Origin: Alistipes sp.
GTDB lineage: Bacteria; Bacteroidota; Bacteroidia; Bacteroidales; Rikenellaceae
Assembly (NCBI GenBank): GCA_020026435.1
Contig: JAHHQK010000021.1
Span: 1-34,859 of the forward strand
Length of the DNA stretch: 34,859 nucleotides
Direction of reading: 5' to 3'
Shown: in pieces, positions 7,561-13,829 of the stretch
How the letters are laid out: the number at the start of each line of letters is the position of its first letter
Numbering within the stretch: position 1 is the first letter of the stretch
Made by a program: the position numbers and the translations under genes
Notes under the pieces: model-generated
The model's input: only the letters and a program-made list of their open reading frames with translations
Database searches by the model: none
Told to the model about the DNA's origin: nothing

Positions 7561-8736
7561 ATGAAACTACGGCGTGACATATTTTCGTTCCGGAACCGTG
7601 TGGTGGTGATCTGTGTGGGTGTGGCCCTGGGGGCCATATCGCTGATCTACACCAACAACATGGCGCGGCGTCTGAAGGAGAAGGAGCAGCACGATGTGGC
7701 ATTGTGGGCCCACGCCATGGAGCGTGTGAACCGCGATGTGCTGGGAGGCGTGGTGACCGATCCCCTGGTGCAGGACATCATGTCGAACGGAAACAACATC
7801 CCGTTTATCATCACCAACGAAAACCTGGAGGTGATCAACTCCCACCTCATCCCCGAGCGGATCATCGACCACCCGGACCGCCTCCGCCGCAAGATCGACG
7901 AATTTACGGAGGAGAATACCCCGCTGCCCGTGAGGTTCATGTGGAATTCGGAACATTACCACATCATCTTCTACGGCAAGTCGTGGCTGCTCAAATCGTT
8001 ATACTATTTCCCCTACATCCAGCTGCTGGTCATCACGGCCTTCGTGATGCTGGGATTCATCGCCTTCCGTTCCTCGAAGCACGACGAGCAGAACAGGGTG
8101 TGGATCGGTCTGGCCAAGGAGACGGCACATCAGCTGGGTACCCCCACGTCGTCGCTGCTGGGATGGATCGAGTATCTGCGTTCGCAGGACATCGACCAGA
8201 GCGCCGTGGAGGAGATGAACAAGGATCTGACCCATCTGATGAAGATCGTCGACCGTTTCTCGAAGATCGGATCGGAGACCCCGCTGACTCCCGCCAACAT
8301 CAACGAGATCGTCGGCGAGTCGGTGATGTATTTCCGCAAGAGGATCCCCCGCAACGTCACCCTTGACTACAATGGTTTGGCCATGGCACCCGTTCAGGCC
8401 AGCGTCAACTCGGCCCTGTTCGAGTGGGTGGTGGAGAATCTGATGAAAAATTCGCTCGATGCCCTCCAGGGACACGGTGCGATCGACGTGAACATTTCCT
8501 CGGACGACAAGCACGTGATGATCGACGTGAAGGACACCGGAAAGGGAATCCCCAAAAGCAACTGGAAAAGGATCTTCGAGCCGGGATTCACGACCAAGAC
8601 CCGCGGTTGGGGGCTGGGATTGTCGCTGTCGCGGCGTATCGTCGAGGAGTATCACGAGGGACGCATTGCCGTCATTGATTCCGAGCCCGGAAAGGGCACA
8701 ACCATACGTGTCACCCTCAAACGATTCTTCGCATGA
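7561..8736 (+). CDS. Membrane sensor histidine kinase
   Basis: A 391-residue two-component kinase. Two membrane helices (about residues 14-31 and 150-168) enclose a periplasmic sensor region of roughly 115 residues without a recognisable named domain. The phospho-accepting histidine is H190 in KETAHQLGTPTSS, the H-box variant common in Bacteroidota. The ATPase domain shows the N box (ENLMKNSLDAL, N297), G1 box DTGKGIP (325-331) and G2 box GWGLGLSLS (349-357). No response regulator gene lies nearby, so its partner must be elsewhere. Its last codon overlaps the next start (ATGA), coupling it to the DUF4271 gene, and it follows the S41 protease by 12 bp. The signal is unknown. Confidence 0.93.
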   Translation: MKLRRDIFSFRNRVVVICVGVALGAISLIYTNNMARRLKEKEQHDVALWAHAMERVNRDVLGGVVTDPLVQDIMSNGNNIPFIITNENLEVINSHLIPERIIDHPDRLRRKIDEFTEENTPLPVRFMWNSEHYHIIFYGKSWLLKSLYYFPYIQLLVITAFVMLGFIAFRSSKHDEQNRVWIGLAKETAHQLGTPTSSLLGWIEYLRSQDIDQSAVEEMNKDLTHLMKIVDRFSKIGSETPLTPANINEIVGESVMYFRKRIPRNVTLDYNGLAMAPVQASVNSALFEWVVENLMKNSLDALQGHGAIDVNISSDDKHVMIDVKDTGKGIPKSNWKRIFEPGFTTKTRGWGLGLSLSRRIVEEYHEGRIAVIDSEPGKGTTIRVTLKRFFA

Positions 8737-10103
8737 TGACTCCGGTGACCGAATCCCCCTTCGGGGCAGATACATTGAGGCAGGAGTTGCCGCCTGTCCT
8801 CCAAGTCAAGCATTCCGCCGCGGAGCATACGGCGGAGGGAGGTGTCGTGGGGCGAACAGACCGTGCCGAGTTAGGGGTAGAGGGGCGGACTGGCCGTCGG
8901 ATCGGAGGGTCGAAGGGCCACACCGATGGAAAAACCGCAGGCACGGAGGGGCATTCCTCCGAAAAGACAGTGGGGAAAACCCGGGCGGGGGAAAGCGTGC
9001 AGACAAAGGGTGTGCAGAGTCTTGAATCCGACGGGAAATCCGCATCGGCGGCCGCGGAGAAGACCCTTGTCGGAAAATCCGAAAAAAAATCGACCGCCAA
9101 AGGCGGTATTTCCACTCTTTATGAAAAACATAACGGGAAAACAACCGATACGGGGACGGCTTTAAGAAAAACCGCTCAGACAACCGCCGGCAAGACGCAG
9201 ACCGTGTCGGTCGATTCGCTTTCGGTGACGGCCGACACGACGGCTGCGGCGATCCCCACGGGTCGCTGGGGTACAATGACAATGCCGACCGGAGTGGATT
9301 CGGAGGCTTATCTGGGCGGATGGGTCGAATTGCCCGTGATGGAGCAACCTTTCCAAAGGGTCGGTGTCGAGAAGGTGTTCGGTGAAAATTCGGAGGTGGT
9401 CGAGGTGCACCACCAGATCACCCCTCCCCTTTCGTCGCTGAGCGAGGATGCTGCATTCCAGGGATTTGTCCTGCTCCTGGCGGCCGTCTATGCCATGTTG
9501 TTCTACTACAATCTGAGCGATATACGTTCGTTGTTTGCCCGCCTTTCGCGCGATACGGCCACAGGCGGACATCTGTCCGACGAACCGCGTGGAAGCGGTT
9601 TTGCGCGGCTTACACACATCACCACAACCCTGGGAGTGCTCTTCTGCGGGGTCATGGCCGTGAAATACGGCGATACACTCCTCTCGGACTCCATACGCGA
9701 GGTGATGTCCTTCGGGGCTGTCCTGTCGCTGAGTCTGATGGTGTCGGCCGTGGTGCTGGGTGTCGTGATCTGGCAGTGGGTGATGCTGAGGATCATCGCC
9801 GAGATCACCTTGGAAAGGGCTTTCGTTGGCTCTATCCTGCAGATCCGTCAGGTCTGTTTCTCGCTGGCCGTAGTGGCCGTTTCGCCCGTGTTGCTGCTCT
9901 TCGCCCTGTGTCCGCGCAACGAGGGTGATATATGGTTCTTTCTGATCATCATCGAATTGGCCGTTGCGGCAATATTGTATCTCAGAGAGACTTTTAACCT
10001 CTTTATTTCTAAAAAAATTTCGATTTTGCATTGGTTTTTGTACCTTTGCACCGTGGAAATTTTCCCGATCAGTCTTCTGTGGCTGATCTTTATAAGAAAT
10101 TAA
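8733..10103 (+). CDS. DUF4271 membrane protein with long low-complexity N-terminus
   Basis: The C-terminal half (about residues 240-456) is a DUF4271 membrane domain with five or six hydrophobic segments near 241-258, 294-313, 326-350, 374-394, 400-417 and 432-454, ending in the typical PISLLWLIFIRN. DUF4271 genes regularly sit directly before hemD in Bacteroidota, as here; the function is unknown. The odd part is residues 25-170: about 145 residues made mainly of Gly, Lys, Thr, Ser, Ala and Glu with short 'GKT/GRT' units and no predicted fold. Relatives that I know have a much shorter leader. The gene starts with an ATG overlapping the kinase stop (ATGA; a second ATG follows at once), so it is translationally coupled to it. 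Its last 60 bp hold the likely hemD promoter. Confidence 0.85.
   Translation: MMTPVTESPFGADTLRQELPPVLQVKHSAAEHTAEGGVVGRTDRAELGVEGRTGRRIGGSKGHTDGKTAGTEGHSSEKTVGKTRAGESVQTKGVQSLESDGKSASAAAEKTLVGKSEKKSTAKGGISTLYEKHNGKTTDTGTALRKTAQTTAGKTQTVSVDSLSVTADTTAAAIPTGRWGTMTMPTGVDSEAYLGGWVELPVMEQPFQRVGVEKVFGENSEVVEVHHQITPPLSSLSEDAAFQGFVLLLAAVYAMLFYYNLSDIRSLFARLSRDTATGGHLSDEPRGSGFARLTHITTTLGVLFCGVMAVKYGDTLLSDSIREVMSFGAVLSLSLMVSAVVLGVVIWQWVMLRIIAEITLERAFVGSILQIRQVCFSLAVVAVSPVLLLFALCPRNEGDIWFFLIIIELAVAAILYLRETFNLFISKKISILHWFLYLCTVEIFPISLLWLIFIRN
10041..10048 (+). promoter_or_regulatory. Probable internal promoter for hemD
   Basis: TACCTTTG matches TAnnTTTG exactly, inside the last 20 codons of the DUF4271 gene and 82 bp before the hemD start. 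A TTTC (10018-10021) lies 19 bp upstream at the -33 position, one mismatch from TTTG. This would free hemD-rnpA-yidD from the kinase operon. Confidence 0.5.
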
Positions 10104-10130
10104 AGCTAAACAATATAAATTAACAGAGAT

Positions 10131-10985
10131 TTGAAAATTCAGAGAGTATTGGTTTCACAACCGAAACCCGCGATCATTGAGAAGTCCCCGTTCTACGAAT
10201 TATCCCAGAAACACAATGTGGAGATCGACTACCAGCCCTTCAACCGTGTAGTCGGTGTTTCGTTGAAAGAGTTCCGCGCTCAACGCGTCGAAATCCTCGA
10301 ACACACAGCCGTAATCTTCACTTCGCGTACGACAGTCGACAGTTTCTTCCACATCTGCGAAGAGGCCCGTATCACGGTCCCCGAGACTATGAAATACATC
10401 TGCCAGACCGAGGCTGTGGCGCTTTATCTGCAAAAGTATATCGTTTACCGCAAGCGTAAGATCTCGTTTGCCGACGGTTCGTTCACCTCGCTCATCGAAC
10501 TGATCATCAAGCATAAGGAGGAGAAGTTCATGCTGGCGTTGAGTGATCCCCACCGCCCCGAGCTCCCCGAGACGCTCCAAAAACTCAAGCTCTCCGTCGA
10601 TCAGGTGATCCTGGCCCGCACGGTGGCTTCGGATCTCAAGGAGGTCGAGCTGAAGAACTACGACCTGGTAGCTCTCTACTCCCCTTCGGACATCAAGACT
10701 CTGATCGAGAAATTCGGTACGGAGAACCTGCCCGCTGTGGCCGTATTCGGCGACGGAGCCCTGCGTGCCGCCGTGGCTGCCGGAATCAACGTCCTGGCCA
10801 ACGCCCCCACGCCTCAGGCTCCCTCGATGGTCAAGGCTATCGACCTCTACATCGAAAAGGTCGAAAAGGGCGAGCAGATCGATCCCGTAGCCGTGACCGT
10901 CGACGAGCGCAAGGAGGAGTTTATCCGCACCCAGCAGCACAAGCTCGCCAAAAAGACGCGTGTGCGCCGTGTGGAGGCCAAATAA
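10131..10985 (+). CDS. hemD: Uroporphyrinogen-III synthase (HemD-like), TTG start
   Basis: Family members close and invert hydroxymethylbilane to uroporphyrinogen III in haem and corrinoid synthesis. The 284-residue protein has the Bacteroidota form: N-terminal IQRVLVSQPKP followed by KSPFYEL, two alternating alpha/beta lobes, and the conserved YDLVALYSPSDIKTL and LPAVAVFGDGALRAA segments of the second lobe. The C-terminus carries a basic tail (KLAKKTRVRRVEAK). The only sensible start is TTG at 10131, since the family begins right at this MKIQR and no ATG is nearby. It follows the DUF4271 gene, its usual neighbour. Sequence conservation in this family is low, so the enzymatic role rests on family and context. 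Confidence 0.85.
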   Translation: MKIQRVLVSQPKPAIIEKSPFYELSQKHNVEIDYQPFNRVVGVSLKEFRAQRVEILEHTAVIFTSRTTVDSFFHICEEARITVPETMKYICQTEAVALYLQKYIVYRKRKISFADGSFTSLIELIIKHKEEKFMLALSDPHRPELPETLQKLKLSVDQVILARTVASDLKEVELKNYDLVALYSPSDIKTLIEKFGTENLPAVAVFGDGALRAAVAAGINVLANAPTPQAPSMVKAIDLYIEKVEKGEQIDPVAVTVDERKEEFIRTQQHKLAKKTRVRRVEAK

Positions 10986-11077
10986 TCAGAGATAACCCCA
11001 AAAGAGTACGGCCCGGCGGAGGATGGCTTGGAAATCCCCGTGAGGAGGGCCGCAGGATCAGTAAGAAACCGATTTTT

Positions 11078-11446
11078 ATGATGGAACACACCTTGTCGCA
11101 TGAGGAGCGGCTTCGATCGCTCGGAGCCATTCGCCGGATGTTCGAGAACGGTGAGAGCGGATTTGTCTTTCCATTCCGTTACGTGTGGTTTGCCGAAGCC
11201 GACGAGGTGCCGACGACCGGCGTGCTGTTCTCCGTGCCGAAGAAGTTCCACAAACGCGCCAACAAGCGCAATCTCCTGCGAAGAAGGACCAAGGAGGCCT
11301 ATCGTCTGCAAAAACAGATCCTGTCCCCGGACAAGAAAGTGCATCTCGACATGGCGCTCATATACTCCTCGAAGGAGGTGCTGCCCTATAAAAATGTGGC
11401 TCATGCAGTCCGCAAGATTTTGGAAACGATTGCTGAACGCATCTAA
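11078..11446 (+). CDS. rnpA: Ribonuclease P protein component
   Basis: Protein subunit that helps RNase P RNA bind and cut the 5' leader of precursor tRNAs. The 122 residues contain the family's central basic helix, the RNR motif, as KRANKRNLLRRRTKEAYR (about residues 59-76), after the strand TTGVLFSVPKKF. Two ATGs (11078 and 11081) are equally possible starts. The 92-bp gap after hemD shows no clear promoter or terminator. Its 3' end overlaps yidD by 44 bp, the usual rnpA-yidD coupling in bacteria; rpmH is not in the window. Confidence 0.94.
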   Translation: MMEHTLSHEERLRSLGAIRRMFENGESGFVFPFRYVWFAEADEVPTTGVLFSVPKKFHKRANKRNLLRRRTKEAYRLQKQILSPDKKVHLDMALIYSSKEVLPYKNVAHAVRKILETIAERI

Positions 11447-11663
11447 ACGCGTGGCGGTCTGGCCGCTGATCGCCCTGGTGCGTTTCTATCAGCTCTGCAT
11501 TTCGCCCCTGCTACCCCCCTCGTGCCGCTATGTGCCGACCTGTTCGCAGTATGCGCTGGAGGCCCTGCGGAAATACGGGCCGATCAAGGGCGGATGGCTC
11601 ACACTGAAGCGTCTGGCCCGGTGTCACCCCTGGGGCGGAAGCGGGTATGACCCCGTGCCATAG
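11403..11663 (+). CDS. yidD: Membrane protein insertion efficiency factor
   Basis: Small membrane-associated protein (86 residues) thought to assist YidC-dependent insertion of inner-membrane proteins. It has a basic amphipathic N-terminus (FWKRLLNASKR), the YQLCISPLLPPSCRY segment, the PTCSQYALEAL signature, and the C-terminal RLARCHPWGGSGYDPVP, all diagnostic for YidD; the three conserved cysteines are present. The start at ATG 11403 lies inside rnpA; ATG 11394 is an alternative. Translation is probably coupled to rnpA. A strong terminator follows 24 bp after the stop. Confidence 0.94.
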   Translation: MQSARFWKRLLNASKRVAVWPLIALVRFYQLCISPLLPPSCRYVPTCSQYALEALRKYGPIKGGWLTLKRLARCHPWGGSGYDPVP

Positions 11664-11686
11664 AGCGGAAATACACGTTACACGAT

Positions 11687-11728
11687 AAAAAAGAGAAAAC
11701 ACCTTTTCGGGGTGTTTTCTCTTTTTTT
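11687..11728. terminator. Bidirectional terminator between yidD and the cation exporter
   Basis: A 17-bp perfect stem (11687-11703 with 11711-11727, core GAGAAAACACC/GGTGTTTTCTC) with a 7-nt loop, flanked by A and T runs, so it can end transcription from both convergent sides. Confidence 0.92.
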
Positions 11729-11753
11729 GTCTTGTGATATGCCGGACAGAGGA

Positions 11754-12680
11754 TCAGCAGACCGTTCCCGTGTCGGTGCAGTGGCTGCCTTCCTCTATGG
11801 TTTCAAATTCGAGGGTGGCATGACCTACACCGGAGGCCTTCAGACGCTTTTTAAGCTCGTGTTTGATCCCGCAGCTGTGGAGTATGTCCTCGACCACGAC
11901 GTGGGCCGTAAGGGCGTTTTCCGTGGTGCTGATGGCCCATACGTGGAGGTGATGGACCCCGCAGACTCCGGGGGTGGAGGTCATTAGTTCCGAGATCTTA
12001 TCCAAATGGACCTGCGTGGGGACACCGTCGAGCGAAAGGCGCAGGCTGTCGCGCAGCAGGGCCCAGATCGAGGCGATGATCATCAACGCGACGAGCAGGC
12101 CGACGACGGGGTCGATCCACAGCCGGCCCGTACAGGTGATCAGAAGGCCCGAGACGAGTACTCCGATCGACACCAGGGCATCGGCGGCCATGTGGAGGAA
12201 GGCTCCGCGGACATTCAGGTCGCGGTCCTTGTCCTTGAGGAACAGCCAGGCGGTGATGCCGTTGATCACCACACCCACACCTGCGGTCCAGGCCACGGCC
12301 CCACCCTCAATCGGTGAGGGATCGAACAGACGCTGGAGGCTCTCGAAGATAATTACGCCGACGGCCACGAGCAGGATGGCGGAATTGAGCAGCGAGATAA
12401 GCACCGTGCTCTTCTTATAGCCGTAGGTGTAGCGGCTGGTGGAATGCACCTGGGCCAGGCGGAAGGCCAGCATGGCCAGCAGCAGGCTCGCTACGTCCGA
12501 GAGGTTATGCCCCGCATCGGAAAGCAGTCCCATGGAGTTGAAGCTGAGGCCAACGCCGAATTCGATGACGACAAACAGCGAATTGAGTATGATACCCGCG
12601 ATAAAGGCGCGGTTGAGCGACGAAATCGTGTGATCGTGGTGGTGGTGATGATCGTTGTGGTTATGGAGGGTTTCTTCCAT
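11754..12680 (-). CDS. Cation diffusion facilitator (zinc-type metal exporter)
   Basis: Inner-membrane proton/metal antiporter of the CDF family (CzcD/ZitB subgroup), 308 residues. A cytoplasmic His-rich tail (HNHNDHHHHHDH, 6-17) can gather metal. Six hydrophobic helices follow. The transport site is given by H58 and D62 (LLSDAGHNLSD, helix 2) and H163 and D167 (LHMAADAL, helix 5); the HxxxD pattern in both helices is the one associated with zinc, often also cadmium or cobalt. The C-terminal cytoplasmic domain (about 210-308) includes GVHHLHVW and a final Cys/His-rich end. The start ATG lies 3 bp after the stop of the hemerythrin-LuxR gene, so the two form an operon; control of this exporter by that regulator is plausible but not shown. 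Confidence 0.93.
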   Translation of the reverse strand: MEETLHNHNDHHHHHDHTISSLNRAFIAGIILNSLFVVIEFGVGLSFNSMGLLSDAGHNLSDVASLLLAMLAFRLAQVHSTSRYTYGYKKSTVLISLLNSAILLVAVGVIIFESLQRLFDPSPIEGGAVAWTAGVGVVINGITAWLFLKDKDRDLNVRGAFLHMAADALVSIGVLVSGLLITCTGRLWIDPVVGLLVALMIIASIWALLRDSLRLSLDGVPTQVHLDKISELMTSTPGVCGVHHLHVWAISTTENALTAHVVVEDILHSCGIKHELKKRLKASGVGHATLEFETIEEGSHCTDTGTVC

Positions 12681-12683
12681 GGG

Positions 12684-13619
12684 TTAAGCCGGATTTTCGT
12701 TGATCGTTTCGCTGATCTCGGACAACTCGACCAGCTTGTTGACAATGGCGTAGATCGTCAGACCGGCTGCCGAATGGATCTGCAGTTTGGTGGCGATGTT
12801 GCGTCGGTGGGTGATGACGGTGTGGGCCGAGATGCAGAGGGTGTCGGCGATCTGCTTGTTGGTCATGCCCTTGACCACGCAGACGATGATCTCGCGCTCG
12901 CGGGCACTCAGCAACTCGCCCTTCTGCTCGGGCTGGCCGTTGGAGGCCAGCTGCTCAACGGCCGGGATGAAGATCTCGTTTTCGACGGCGTTGTGGGACG
13001 TGAGTTCGTGTTCGCAGGTGAAGATGTCGAACAGGACGCCGTTGAGTTCGTTCGTCTCGTCGTTGGTCGGATAGTACTTGATGATGATGTTCTTCAGCTC
13101 GTTGAGCCGCGACTCCACACGGTCGTGGTGGCGGCGGAAGGTTTCCATCGAGTAGCTCTGCGTCTCCTTGCCGGCCAGAAGGGCCTCGACATAGGGAAAG
13201 ACGGTCTTCTCCTCGTAGGACATGTGTTTGTCGACCTCCGAGACGTATTCGTCGAAGAAGCGCATGATGGCAAAAGAGACGTCGCTATGGCTGTAATCGA
13301 CCGCCTCGATCAGCTTGCGGCGGATCGACGGCAGACGGAATTCGAGAAAATAGGTGTGTGAGTTTTGCAGGTAGTCGGTCAGGGCCCTTATCGAGACATG
13401 TTCCACGAGGAGCATTCCGTCGGTATGGTTCAGCAGCAGGTTCACCACGGCCAGAAAGGTCGGGGTATGGACCTTGCTCGCTTCGCAAACTTCCTGGATG
13501 GTCTGATCGCCGAATCCCAGGGAGATGCCGAAACGGCTCATCACCTGCAAAACGGCATATTTGTCGCAAACGAGGTCGCACATCCGATCCTCGCCGGAGT
13601 AACTACGTGATTGATACAT
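12684..13619 (-). CDS. Hemerythrin-like (ScdA-type) protein fused to a LuxR helix-turn-helix
   Basis: A 311-residue one-component regulator candidate. Residues about 18-65 resemble the short N-terminal domain of ScdA/RIC proteins. Residues about 80-225 form a hemerythrin-like four-helix bundle with candidate di-iron ligands H88, H132 and E136 (HMSYEEKTVFP), H164 or H165, H204, and H209 and E213 (HNAVENEIFIP). Residues 237-297 are a LuxR/GerE DNA-binding domain (LSAREREIIVCVVKGMTNKQIAD, then SAHTVITHRRNI). Di-iron proteins of this type sense or handle oxygen, nitric oxide or iron, and repair iron-sulfur centres, so a redox- or iron-responsive regulator is a reasonable inference. It is followed after 3 bp by the metal exporter. 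It has its own promoter-like element and a small palindrome upstream. Confidence 0.87.
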   Translation of the reverse strand: MYQSRSYSGEDRMCDLVCDKYAVLQVMSRFGISLGFGDQTIQEVCEASKVHTPTFLAVVNLLLNHTDGMLLVEHVSIRALTDYLQNSHTYFLEFRLPSIRRKLIEAVDYSHSDVSFAIMRFFDEYVSEVDKHMSYEEKTVFPYVEALLAGKETQSYSMETFRRHHDRVESRLNELKNIIIKYYPTNDETNELNGVLFDIFTCEHELTSHNAVENEIFIPAVEQLASNGQPEQKGELLSAREREIIVCVVKGMTNKQIADTLCISAHTVITHRRNIATKLQIHSAAGLTIYAIVNKLVELSEISETINENPA

Positions 13620-13686
13620 AATGATATTTTATGAACCTTATATTGTGTAAAATCCGAGGTGAAACGCACCCTCTGTAAATAAGTAT

Positions 13687-13697
13687 GTCCAGTGGAC
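13687..13697. promoter_or_regulatory. Palindrome in the leader of the hemerythrin-LuxR gene
   Basis: GTCCAGTGGAC is a perfect inverted repeat (5-bp arms, one central base) lying just downstream of the predicted -7 element, where a repressor could act. Autoregulation is only a guess; an inverted repeat this short can arise by chance. Confidence 0.3.
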
Positions 13698-13712
13698 GCA
13701 ATTTTCCCCATA

Positions 13713-13744
13713 CAAAAATAGTTAAAATTTCGGATACGGGCAAT
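13713..13744 (-). promoter_or_regulatory. Promoter of the hemerythrin-LuxR/exporter operon
   Basis: On the minus strand TATTTTTG (13720-13713) matches TAnnTTTG exactly, with ATTG (13744-13741) 20 bp upstream in the -33 position, one mismatch from TTTG. The transcript would have a leader of about 90 bases. Confidence 0.5.
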
Positions 13745-13809
13745 ACCTAAATATAAGTATCGTATTATCGTCCTCGGTTTGGGAAATTCGGCCCAAGTGC
13801 GCCCTTTCG

Positions 13810-13829
13810 CTCCCGGCTATCGCCGGGAG
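13810..13829 (-). other. Perfect hairpin across the sulfatase stop codon
   Basis: CTCCCGGC-TATC-GCCGGGAG forms an 8-bp GC-rich stem that includes the stop codon (13819-13817). No T run follows on the minus strand, so it is not a typical intrinsic terminator; it could protect the mRNA 3' end or slow ribosomes. Confidence 0.4.

Noticed and set aside
12444..13361. Long plus-strand open frame across the exporter/regulator boundary
   Set aside because: It is antisense to two clearly recognised proteins and resembles no family.
13399..13414. Second parS-like sequence TGTTCCACGAGGAGCA
   Set aside because: The essential CACGTG core is broken and it lies in the coding part of the hemerythrin-LuxR gene; two mismatches are compatible with chance.
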